Shown: piece by piece, positions 12,157 to 21,930 of the stretch
Layout: each line of letters opens with the position of its first letter
Position numbering within the stretch: the first letter of the stretch is position 1
NCBI RefSeq assembly: GCF_004193775.1
Contig: NC_041004.1
Span: forward strand, 31,334,411-31,398,410
DNA length: 64,000 nt
Direction of reading: 5' to 3'
DNA from: Glycine soja
Taxonomy: Eukaryota > Streptophyta > Magnoliopsida > Fabales > Fabaceae
Program-made: the position numbers and the translations under genes
Notes under the pieces: generated by a model
Database searches by the model: none
Told to the model about the DNA's origin: nothing
The model's input: only the letters and a program-made list of their open reading frames with translations

Positions 12157-12692
12157 GTGTAATGCAAAGTGTTTAATGATCTTATATATTGTTACATACT
12201 TCAAGTTGATCTCATATGGGCAACTTTCAAGAAAGTACCACAGCGTGGCTACAAAACCTATCTAATTATGTTGCATCTGTAATCTAATTATCTGTATATG
12301 AAGCTTAATCTAGACCTTGCATCTAGAGACTATATATCTAAGGTGGTTAATTAAGTATTTTATTTTATTTTTGTGATAATCCAATATTTGTTTAGTTAGT
12401 TAACAATTTCTAATGGTATTTTAAAACATAACTAACATTTTGTTTTGATAAAGACAATTTTATAAAAGATAAAATCCAAAAATAACATTAAAAAGATACC
12501 CAGTAATACTGAGGGAGACACCGCACAAACTATGTGATGAGTTTTACTTTCTTGACCTTTTCAGCCCATCCAAAGAATATATTAGTCTAGTGCCTTCAAA
12601 TATAGTGAGAAGAATAAGGAAACAATAATTGTAATAACTTAAATTGTCTCTTTACCACAACTAAAGAAACCACCATGTCCAAAATAATGACT
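12157..12692. other. Non-coding stretch right of the MITE
   Basis: AT-rich and without a supported ORF. The part next to 12692 is probably the former 3'UTR of the RPN11 pseudogene. The second terminus of the neighbouring CACTA-like element might be expected here; no CACTA end was recognised. Confidence 0.5.
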
Positions 12693-13438
12693 TTAGAAGA
12701 CAATAGTGGCAAGCATCATTCCAAGAGTTTGAACAATGTTGGAAGACATCAAATTTGAGACATGTTCTTCAAGGTGCTTCTTTGCATCTTGTCTTCCCAC
12801 ATTTGCTATTGCAGGCTTTTTCGGAGACAGCTCATCCTCCTCTTGATCAAACTTGTTATATTTGATAACTAAGTTCAACATTTCCTAAAACATCAAATTA
12901 ATTGAGATCTATCAATATTTAATCTACTAAAGATATTAGGCCATTTTTCAAATCTAAAAACTAGCATAAACAAAACAAAATATAAGCCTGGATTTTACAA
13001 GTATGAGTAATCAGATGGGTACCAATCTACCTTACAATATGAATCATTAAATTACTTGTATAGTTTATTCATTAGTTTTGGAATTTGTATGAAAATGCCA
13101 AAGTGACAAACCATTAGTCCATTTCTTCTTGTGAAGATTAAGCAACATCTTCTCGTCAAGTTCATTGTTCTTGTAATTAATGACTATGGAATATTAATGT
13201 CAGTTCAACCCATGGATCAATGCCTAAAGAGGGCCAATATTAACATATCTAGATGGTAATTTTGGCCCTAATTTAAATTAGGTGTATGATTTAGTCCTCA
13301 TTTTATTCAAACTCTTTAATATTACTCTTTCTGCTAAGCTAGCAGGGAGAATACTTTGCATGTCATCTAGTTCAAAGGGGAACTGAGCATATCATTTAGG
13401 CATCAACTTTATTGACCAAAAGGCAGCAAACAATCAAA

Positions 13439-14710
13439 TGTAAAAGATCTTTGGTGTTTTGATGATGATCAAAAAGCTTAGAAATCAAGTGATAAAAGTT
13501 AGAAATCAAGTGATCATCAATTCCAAAACATAGGGGGAGTAAACGCAAATTTTATATATATACATTGCCTTCTTGAATCTTGATTTCAGGACTTATATTG
13601 TCATCATCAAAAAGGGGGAGATTGTAGAAGCAAATGACTTTGATGTTTTGATGATGATCATGATGATTTGATGCAAATGATGCAAATGCGCTTTTCAAGT
13701 TTAAATTCAAGACAATGATTCAAGAATACAAGACACAAACATTAAGATGATCACTAGTACATTAGGAAGGAAATTCCTAATTGATATAGCAAAAGGTTTG
13801 GCCAAGTAATGCATGTTAAAAAGTGTTTTTCAAGAGATTTACTCTCTGGTAATCGATTACCAGAGGATGTAATCGATTACCAGTGGCCAAAAATGCTTTA
13901 CAACAGCTACTAAATATTTGAATTCAAATTTTAGACTATGTAATCGATTACACCATATTGGTAATCGATTACCAGCAGTTAATAAACGTTTTAATTCAAA
14001 TAATAAAGCATGTAATCAATTACACAATTATTGTAATCGATTACTAGAGGAGATTTTCAGAAAATAACTTTCAAGAGTCATATCTATTCAAATGGTTTAT
14101 GAATGGCCATCAAAGGTCTATTTATATGTGACTTGGAAACACGAATTTAGAGAGAGTTTTTGATTGCCAAAAAGTTTTATCCTCTCAAAAGATTAAGAGA
14201 GTTTTTCTAAATTGAAATGTCTTATCCTCTCAATGATTCCTTGCTCAAACACTTGCATATTCAAATAAGGAATTGTGATTGATCTTCATTGTACAATCTG
14301 TCTCTTTCAAGAGAGATTTCTTCTTCTTTTCTTTTTACTTCTGAAAAGGGGTTAAGAGACTGAGGGTCTCTTGTTGTAAAGGATTCCGGAACACAAGGGA
14401 AGGGTTGTCCCTGTGTGATTCAGACTTTGTAAAAGGATTTTACAAAGAGAGTGGAAAATCTCAAGTGGGTTGCTTGAGGACTGGGCGTAGGCACAGGAAG
14501 TGACCGAACCAGTATAAATCAAGTTTGCATTTCTCTTTTCCCTTAAACTTCTTTTATTTATTGCTATTTATCTTTTGCCTTTTGAGTAATTCATGTTAAG
14601 GGTGCATTGTTAATCTAAAAAGAGAGAGCAAAATTTTAAATTGGGGAATAGTTCTTGTTATCTTAATTCAACCCCCTCTTCTTAAGATAACTGAGGCCAT
14701 TTGTCTAACA
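13439..14710 (+). mobile_element. Internally deleted copia-like LTR element (A1)
   Basis: Flanked by TCAAA at 13434-13438 and 14711-14715. It starts TGTAAAAGATC, a short stretch resembling the LTR start (5' LTR remnant, 13439 to about 13515), then a bit of internal sequence, a polypurine tract AAAGGGGGAGAT (13611-13622), and a 3' LTR of 1088 bp (13623-14710, TGTAGAAG to CTAACA). Six GTAATCGATTAC-type palindromes lie at 13847-14046 and a TATA-like CTATTTATATG near 14118. No coding sequence remains. The tract and LTR style match SIRE-like copia elements; lineage is inferred. Confidence 0.8.
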
Positions 14711-15160
14711 TCAAAGCCATATTAGCAATTTCAATAAGATTGATAATAGGAAAATATCATAGAAGTAATATGTAGAAGCAAAGCTTCATGGTGAATCAAA
14801 GGTGATTCAAAGGTGTTTTGATGATAACAATGATGATAACAAAAGATGATGACAAAGGTGATGACAAAAAGCTCAAAGATCAATCAAAGAATAACTCAAG
14901 TGAATCAAAGATCAATCATATAACAACTCAAGTAAATCAAGAAGAATTCAAGACTCAAGAAGAAAGTTTAGAGTCAAGAATCAAGATTCAAGGTTCAAGA
15001 TCTCAAGAATCAAGATTCAAGGTTCAAGATCTCAAGAATCAAGATCAAGATTCAACAATCAAGAGAAGGCTCAATCAAGATAAGTATGAAAAGTTTTTCT
15101 CAAAAATTGAATAGCACATGATTTTTCTCAAAACATGTTTACCAAAGAGTTTTTACTCTC

Positions 15161-15401
15161 TGGTAATCGATTACCAGATTGTTGTAATCGATTAACAGTA
15201 GCAAAATTGTTTTGAAAAAGTTTTCAAATTGAATTTATAACGTTCCAATTAATTTCAAAAAGCTATAATCGATTACAATGTTTTGGTAATCGATTACCAA
15301 TGCCTTTGAACGTTGAAATTCAAATTCAAATGTGAAGAGTCACATCCTTTCACATAAAAGCCTTGTGTAATCGATTACACTGATTTGGTAATCGATTACC
15401 A
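15161..15401. promoter_or_regulatory. Three pairs of GTAATCGATTAC palindromes in LTR A2
   Basis: Palindrome centres at 15168.5/15189.5, 15270.5/15291.5 and 15372.5/15393.5. Each pair is exactly 21 bp apart and pairs recur every 102 bp. Cores are TGGTAATCGATTACCA or (G)TGTAATCGATTACA(C). They end about 127 bp upstream of the TATA box. Two whole helical turns between sites suggests binding on one DNA face; the binding factor is unknown. Confidence 0.85.
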
Positions 15402-15527
15402 GTGTTTGTTTCTGAATAAATCAAAAGATGTAACTCTTCAAATGGTTTTTGACTTTTTCAAATTGGTTTTAAGTTTTTCTAAAAGTTATAACTCTTCTAA
15501 ATGGTCTTCTTGACCAGACATGAAGAG

Positions 15528-15538
15528 TCTATAAAAGC
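15528..15538 (+). promoter_or_regulatory. LTR A2 TATA box
   Basis: TCTATAAAAGC in the middle of the LTR. Equivalent boxes occur in the sister LTRs: TCTATAAATAGG at 55982 (plus), TCTATAAAAGC at 35518-35528 (minus) and TTATAAATATG near 27575 (minus). Transcription would start roughly 30 bp downstream, placing both hairpin arrays in the leader RNA. Confidence 0.7.
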
Positions 15539-15740
15539 AAGACTTTGTTTTGCATTTTCAATTAATTCATTCTTTCAATCTTGAACACTGTTTACACTTA
15601 TTCAATCAATTCTTTACAAGCCTTGAATCTCTTTGAACTTATTCTTCTTCTTCTTTGTACCAAAAGCTTTCTGAAGTTTTTTGGTTTTCTAAACCTTGAA
15701 AACTTGTGCTATTCATCTTTTCATTCTCTTCTCCCTTTGC

Positions 15741-15985
15741 CAAAAAGAATTCCCCAAGGACTAACCGCCTGAATTCTTTTTGTGTCTCTCTTCTCCCTTT
15801 TCCAAAAGAACGAAGGACTAACCGCCTGTGTCTCCCTTCTCCCTTGTCAAAGAATTCAAAACGACATAGTCTAAGAATTCTTTTGATTCTTCCCATTCCC
15901 TTATACAAAAGTGTTCAAAGGACTAACCGCCTGAGAATTCTTTTGTATCCCCATTCACAAAGTATCAAAGGTTTAACAGCCTGAG
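15741..15985 (+). repeat. Hairpin array I: loops containing GGACTAACCGCCTG
   Basis: Repeated units carry GGACTAACCGCCTGA or close variants between complementary arms. The clearest is a 12-bp perfect stem (CAAAAAGAATTC at 15741-15752 with GAATTCTTTTTG at 15771-15782) and an 18-nt loop. Others use AAAGAATTC/GAATTCTTT-type or decayed arms. Sister LTRs keep the order: in the 34585 LTR, 35283-35294 with 35314-35325 is again a 12-bp perfect stem, and 35228-35235 with 35256-35263 an 8-bp one. Confidence 0.65.
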
Positions 15986-16000
15986 ATCTTTGTCTTAACA

Positions 16001-16150
16001 CATTGGAGGGTACATCCATTGTGGTATAAGTAGAGGGTACATCTACTTGGGTTTGACTGAGAACAAGAGAGGGTACATCTCTTGTGGATCAGTTCTAGTG
16101 GAGGGTACATCCACTAGGTTCAAAGAGAACAAGGAAGGGTACATCCCTTG
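16001..16150 (+). repeat. Hairpin array II: five stem-loops with GGGTACA loop
   Basis: Five consecutive stem-loops share the 7-nt loop GGGTACA but have different stems: CATTGGA/TCCATTG (one mismatch), AAGTAGA/TCTACTT (16028-16048), CAAGAGA/TCTCTTG (16064-16084), CTAGTGGA/TCCACTAG (16095-16117) and CAAGGAA/TCCCTTG (16130-16150, one mismatch). The same five occur in the same order, reverse-complemented, at 34906-35050 and 26969-27126. Loops contain self-complementary GTAC. Confidence 0.85.
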
Positions 16151-17309
16151 TGGATCTTTGCTTGTAAAAGGATTTTTACAAGGTTGAAAGAAATTTCAAG
16201 GACCGCAGGTTGCTTGGGGACTGGATGTAGGCACGGGTTGTTGCCGAACCAGTATAAAAACTCTTGTGTGTTTGTTTCCTTCTTCCCTACTCTTTTAATT
16301 TCCGCTAAGCATTTAATTTCCGCTTTTACTTTCTGTTAAGTTTCTCTTCTACTCCTCATTCTCTTAACAATTTAGTAAAAGCATTAGAAGAGTAATTTTT
16401 TAATTAGTAAAGGTTTAGGAATAATTAATTCAACCCCCCCCTTCTTAATTATTCTGAGGCCACTCGATCCAACATAATAGTTTGAGGATCAATATAGCAA
16501 GTTGGCTAAGTTAGATGCTATGTTGCTCTCTTCACTTTTAATCTCAACAAGGTATCCATAGAGGCATAAACTATTTCATTATTGTACATTCCATACCATT
16601 CTTCCATTGGAGAGAGATAGCAAATTCCAAGTGTTCAACAAAAAGATAAGAAACTAGAGAGAATAAAAATAGTGCGAAATCTATTCACATTGCAAGATTC
16701 ACGTAAATAGACAAAAGTAAAGCATTCAACTCTAATCCATAATGTCAAAAACTAGAAAAAAAAATCATCAACATGGCCCACCACACAAATCCTTTGAATT
16801 GAGTGGTAGATATAGAAACAATATATAGAAACACACGAATGAATAAAGAAAACAATTAAAAAGAAAAAAAATGAAGTTGAACCTGTTATGTATTGATGTC
16901 AAAATCAAAGAGCCAAATCGATGATGCGAATGGTACCAGCCAATAACCATCTCTGGTCTGCAACACAAATCCAACATCAATGAACTAATAAAACAAATCC
17001 AACATAAAATTATAAAAATAAACAAATAAGTAAATAATAAATAAAACACCTTTTGGTTTATTTAAGCATGTCAAGCATGTTAGTCTAAAAAACATGATCA
17101 ACAACTTCAACACAAACACCATGCCACTCTGCGGCATTGCAAAGACATCAACCACACAAATGGTGTACTCGTCCATGAATTCTCCAAGCATCAAACCCAT
17201 CACTTCCATGGGAACCCCAGCCCTTGCTGCAAGTACAAAAACATGAAAACCCTAATTTTGTAATCGGGTACCCCATGACTCGATTTGGCTAAAAAATGAA
17301 AACTTTTAC

Positions 17310-17490
17310 CAATGTAATGCTCAGGTTCACCTTCCTTGTAGATAAACATAGAGTCAAAGAGGGAGTATTCCACACCATTGTAGGTAAACGATTCGTAAAA
17401 TTACACATCCTTCTTTTTTCCACCCAACTCTTTCCTTGCTAGTGACTGTGAGTGCCAACAAATGTGACTAGGCAGCAACTCAGTAAAATC
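17310..17490 (-). pseudogene. BAH-domain protein exon fragment
   Basis: Minus-strand frame reading KELGGKKKDV, a stop, then FYESFTYNGVEYSLFDSMFI and YKEGEPEHYIG, ending at a possible donor G/GTAAAAG at 17310. This matches the start of the bromo-adjacent homology domain of ASI1-type plant chromatin readers as I know them. Only this exon-like piece is present, with one premature stop (TAA in place of a likely CAA). It lies between the 14-3-3 and RPN11 fragments in the same orientation, suggesting capture as unlinked gene pieces. Confidence 0.6.
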
Positions 17491-17544
17491 CTAAACAAAA
17501 TGTGTGGGGAAGTAATCAGTGGACTAGGCACGCATCTTGGAGTT

Positions 17545-17622
17545 TAAGACGCAACTCGATCTTGGAGTGGTAGTCACAGATGACAGCGATGTGGTCCTTG
17601 TTGCTACAACTCTCCTCCTTTT
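17545..17622 (-). pseudogene. 14-3-3 protein fragment
   Basis: The frame KEESCSNKDHIAVICDYHSK followed by IEL resembles the 14-3-3 stretch KEES-GNEDHV-I-DYR-KIE at about two thirds of positions. It is only about 26 codons and has no other part of the protein. Read with the adjacent BAH and RPN11 pieces it fits transposon-captured host exons; alone the match would be weak. Confidence 0.45.
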
Positions 17623-17699
17623 GCTTGATCATGGATGACGATGATGCAATCCTTGTTCCTGCGGCACACATCATTCTAGTAGGCGAAAGAGATAGAAAG

Positions 17700-17953
17700 A
17701 AATTAAAGTGTGTGTGTGTGTGGGTGAGAGAGAGATAGACATAGGGATACAAATAGGGTTAAATAATTTCTAAGCATTCTATGACGGTTATATAATTAAC
17801 CGTCATTGAATGTGACTTTCTAAGATGGTCTTCATAAAACCGTCATTGTTGAAGTTGATCATATTACAAAATTGTCATCGCACACACATTTTAAGCTGAT
17901 TTTTGGGAACCATCATCATTTCTTTGTCATGGAATGCAATTTTTGTAGTAGTA
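17700..17953. mobile_element. CACTA-type terminus and subterminal repeats
   Basis: The sequence ends in TTTTTGTAGTAGTA at 17953, which reverse-complements to TACTACTACAAAAA: a plant CACTA terminus with the first base changed. Inside are subterminal repeats containing AACCGTCATTG and related (A)ACCGTCAT copies near 17780-17870. The opposite terminus was not found, so the element is truncated or its other end has decayed. Confidence 0.6.
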
Positions 17954-18079
17954 TGGAGAAAAGAATGTGATTCAAGTGGTGATGAAAAATAGAAATAATA
18001 ATGAAATGGTGGGTAAGAATCCAATTATTCTCAATGAATTTTTTAATTTTATAGTTATAATTTTAATTTCTATTTTACT

Positions 18080-19310
18080 CATCAAAGTTTATTGATTTTG
18101 GTATATTTAGGTAAGAATTTAGAAGTGACAAGACCAAAAATATTTTGGACTCCACATACTACATATTGCCTTGAGTTGATATTAGAGGATATTGGAAACA
18201 TCACAAAGGTTAAAAGAGTTATACAAAAGAGATATCAAGCTTGTAGGCTACATTTAGAACCTTACATTGACTTTGAACACCATGGAGAAATTCACTAACA
18301 AGATCGAATTGGTGAGACATGGAGTTACAAGATTTGCTACCACCTTCTTAATTTTGCAAAGATTGTATAAGCAAAAGGTCAATCTAAAAAGGATGTTTAC
18401 TTCAAACAATTGGATGAGTTCAAAAGAAACTAAAGAACTTAAGGGAAAGAAAGCAATAAATGTTGTTCTCATTCCATCATTTTGGAATGATGTTGTGTAC
18501 ACTTTCAAGGTTATGGAACCTATTGTAGGTGTGTTGAGATTGGTGGATAACGAAAAAATTATAATGGGTTTTATTTATGAAGCAATGAATAGGGCTAAGG
18601 AGACAATTTAAGAGCTTTCAATGACAATAAAGATAAGTATAAAGATATCTTTGTCATCATTGATAAAAAAGATGAGATTATCAACTTGACCACCATCTGT
18701 ATGCAACGAGTTATCATCTAAAAACTGTAATGAGTTTCATTTATGAAGCAATGGATATAGCTAAGGAGACAATTTAAGATCTTTCAATGACAATGAAGAG
18801 AAGTATAAGGATATCTTTGTCATCATTGATAAAAAAGATGAGATTGCCAACTTCACCACCATTAGCATGCAATAGATTATAATCTAAATCCTAGGTTTAA
18901 TACACCAATCCAAACATTTACAAAGATGATGAAGTGGATGATGGTTTCTCCAAATGCACTAACAAACTTAGTGAAAGTAATGAGTTTGTAGTCGAAGTTC
19001 ACAAAGAGTTGTAAATGTATAAGAGGGGTTTTTCAAATTATTATAGATTCACTCAAAGAATACTTGAGCACCAAAAGTTTCAAGACTTGGTTTATGTTAA
19101 GTATAACCATAATTTTGTAGATCATTTTAATTCTCATGATGTAATTGATCTCATTGTTTTAAATGACATTGATGAAAGAAAAGGGTAATTATTTGTAAAT
19201 TTGAAAGAAGAAGAAAATGCTGAAATTGAGTTGGTTTTTAAAGATGATGATTTGAGTTGGTTAGGTGTTAATATTGCAACTAGCAAGGCTAGTCCTAACA
19301 TTTTGTAGGC
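18080..19310 (+). pseudogene. hAT transposase remnant, plus strand
   Basis: Plus-strand pieces FWTPHTTYCLELILEDIGNI, RHGVTRFATTFLILQRLYKQ, MFTSNNWMSSKE and SFWNDVVYTFKVMEPIVGVLR follow the order of the catalytic and insertion regions of DUF659-type plant hAT transposases. Frames are broken and the N-terminus is absent. The C-terminal part (18900-19310) is recognisable only as short decayed pieces. Confidence 0.75.
18566..18897. repeat. 166-bp tandem duplication in the hAT remnant
   Basis: The block beginning near ATGAAGCAATG(A/G)AT (18577 and 18743) occurs twice, 166 bp apart, with point differences. Because 166 is not a multiple of three it also shifts the transposase frame. Confidence 0.85.
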
Positions 19311-19509
19311 CCATGCAAAAATAATAGAGAAGGACCCTTATGTATAGAAATTTTAATATGTAAATATATATCCAATAATAAAATGCAAACAATTTCATTA
19401 AAAAATAGCTAATATTTTATGTTTTACAATTTTTCTTCAATCAACTCCTATTCCATCTTCCATCATTGATGCCTTGCTTATCACCTACAAATCAAAATAT
19501 ACAAATTAT

Positions 19510-21930
19510 TATAAAAATCGTTTCTTTGAGCATTTCAAGATGAAAATTCATTAATAATAACATTAACATCAATATTTTCTGACATATCTTTTTCAATATA
19601 TAACATTGCCATACCAATTAATAATCTTTCTTGTGACATTGATGACCTCAGCTAAGCTTTTATTAATTTCAATTTTGAAAAACTTCTTTCATCTGATGCT
19701 ACAATCACATGCATAATTAATAATATTCTATAAGTAATTGACACATTTGGATAACAATATGCAATTTTGACAAACTCAAGAATTTCAATGACGACATTAA
19801 GTTATCAGGCAAAGTCATTTGCAACACTTTCAATTTAGAAAAAAAAAATCTTCTAAATCAACATATGATATGATAAATTGCCATGAGAAAAGGTAAAATG
19901 AACTAAAGAACAACATTTTGTCAATTTATTATCATCTAATTACTTTAACCTCTTTGAATCAAACAAAAATCCAAAAATAGTTTCAATTGTTTTTAATTGC
20001 TTAAATCTATTCTTTAAATAATTAATTGTCATGTCTACAACAACTAAAAAATAATTAACTCTAAATGACTCATTAGCTTACTAAATTTTTTCATCCTAAT
20101 TCTACATCCATCTCAAGTGTAACACTTTTAGTAACATTCATACTAGATGTGAAACCTTCATTTCTATACTTTTCAAAAACTAATAAAACACTTTTTATTT
20201 GCTTTATTAAACTGTTAATACACATAAACTTAGATTGCAATTTCTCGCTCAACATATTAATAGCAAATAAGATGTCATACCAAATAACCATACCAAGCAA
20301 AGACTCAACTCTCAATCACATTAACTAAACTCTATGTTTCACTCTTTGACTTGACATCATCATAAGATTTAAACAATTCCAACAAAGTCAATTTTAATTG
20401 ATGACCTTGAAATCTAATAGTTTTAACACTTTTAATTTGATTTTCCTAACGAATATAGGGCAAAGATTTTATAGTTAAACTAGGAACATTATCAAACAAA
20501 AATTTTCATATTTTTAGAGAAATAGAAAATTATGAATATATGCGTTGAACAACTCCAAAAAAGAGAAATAACTTTAACACAAAAATGAACCATATCACTA
20601 AGAGTAAGATTACGACTATGACAAACACAAAGCATATATAATTCTCTAGGATTTATTTCAAGAAAACGCTTTTGAACTCCTTGGTATTTTCCTTTCATAT
20701 TAGAATCATTATCATAACTCTAACCCCTTACAATATCAACATTAAGATAAAGAGACTTCAACATATTTTGTTATTCATTAAAATGTCTTAATCCAAATGG
20801 GTCATCCACTTTTAAAAATTCTAAAAAGTACTTTTCAATTTTTATTTTATTATTTGACATATTTACGCATTGTACTATTAGAGTCATTTGTTCTTGATGA
20901 TTAACATCAGGGATAAAATTTAGAGTTGCAGAAAAATAGTTTGCTTCTTTAATGATCTTTATGATGGAACTTCTAACACTATGAGCCAAAAGAGATATCA
21001 ACTCATTTTAAATTTTATGCCTAAGATAATGATAATGAATTTGACAATTTTGAATGCACCTAACATGATCTTGCATTATCACAATGAATTCAACAATCCT
21101 TTCAATTAATCCTAAGAAATTACCATTATTATCTTAATCTAATTTTTCTCTTAATCCTCGAAATGCCAAATTATGTCTAGTAACACATTTCACAATTGCA
21201 TATATTCTAACTAAAACTTGTCTCAAACGTTCTTTCTCTTTCATAACTTCTTCTTGCAAGTTTTTATCAATTGTTTGATTCTTATCCAATCTTTCTCTCA
21301 ATTCATTCCAAGTTTTCATGTTATTCATATGCTCAAAACTATTCTCATGTTGTTTAAGTCTCTCACTAATGTGTCTCCAATCTCTAAAGCCCTCATTCGA
21401 TTAAAAAAAAACTTTTGTTACTTTCATATTTGAACAACTTACAACAAAAGCAATATATTTTGTCAACATGTTTTGAGTAAACCAACCATTTTCAATCTTT
21501 AGTCTCACATTTGCTTAATTTTCTATAATAGTAAGCATATGAAAAATGCCTAGAAGTGTTATCCTTAGGGAAAAAACAAGATTCATTTCTCTTATAGGCC
21601 CATTTTCAACTAAATGGTCTATTGCTTTGTTATCCAAATTATCCCAATTTCTAGGATCATAAAAATCTGAAAGAGAAATTAGTTATTCTTCATCAATGTC
21701 AAAATTTTCATAATTAGATGCATTCGGTAAATCATTAGGCCTATTTAAATCAATAACTCCATCATTCATAGTCTCACTCACATGATTTTCATTTGATTGA
21801 TCTAAATTTTCGTGAGAACCTATATTTTTAAGAACAAATTTATCAATAGCCCCTCACTGTGATTTTATTAACTCTTCCTCTTGTTTTTCTTTTTATTTTT
21901 TCACTTCCTGATAAATGTATTTTATACAAC
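19510..21930 (-). pseudogene. hAT transposase remnant (ZMYM1/DUF4371-like)
   Basis: Minus-strand pieces: 21134-21328 ([40 protein letters not shown]), 20771-21001 ([45 protein letters not shown]; the DUF4371 core), 20492-20698 (MKGKYQGVQKRFLEINPREL) and 20091-20315, with a C-terminal dimerisation-like end near 19510-19670 (IGMAMLYIEKDMSENIDVN). This is the plant zinc-finger-MYM-1-like hAT lineage. Many stops and frameshifts. It converges on the plus-strand hAT remnant and is a different sublineage. Element ends were not identified. Confidence 0.8.

Larger units (their letters stand above)
14771..16474 (+). mobile_element. Solo LTR, copia-like family A (A2)
   Basis: 1704 bp, TGTAGAAGC to GATCCAACA, with a perfect 5-bp duplication TAATA at 14766-14770 and 16475-16479. 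It inserted into an intron-like part of the RPN11 pseudogene. In order it contains three pairs of palindromes (15161-15401), a TATA box (15528), two hairpin arrays (15741-15985 and 16001-16150), and a conserved CTGG to CCAG box (16221-16252). No internal region remains, as expected after LTR-LTR recombination. Confidence 0.93.
12693..17226 (-). pseudogene. RPN11: RPN11 (PSMD14, proteasome lid deubiquitinase) pseudogene
   Basis: Exon-intron remnant of the JAMM metalloprotease that removes ubiquitin at the 26S proteasome. Pieces, 5' to 3' on minus: 17050-17226 ([26 protein letters not shown], then two in-frame stops); 16883-16957 (RPEMVIGWYHSHHRFG, keeping the HSH metal ligands); 13056-13223 (ALIHGLN, NELDEKMLLNLHKKKWTNG, with stops); 12693-12884 (last exon, intact frame: [20 protein letters not shown] to the stop). 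TTGCAG and TTTTAG acceptors and GT donors survive, so this is a genomic copy, not a retrocopy. The first exon and a middle section (after WYHSH to before ALIHGLN) are missing. Two LTR insertions sit between the second and third pieces. It lies beside BAH and 14-3-3 fragments and a CACTA end. Confidence 0.88.
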
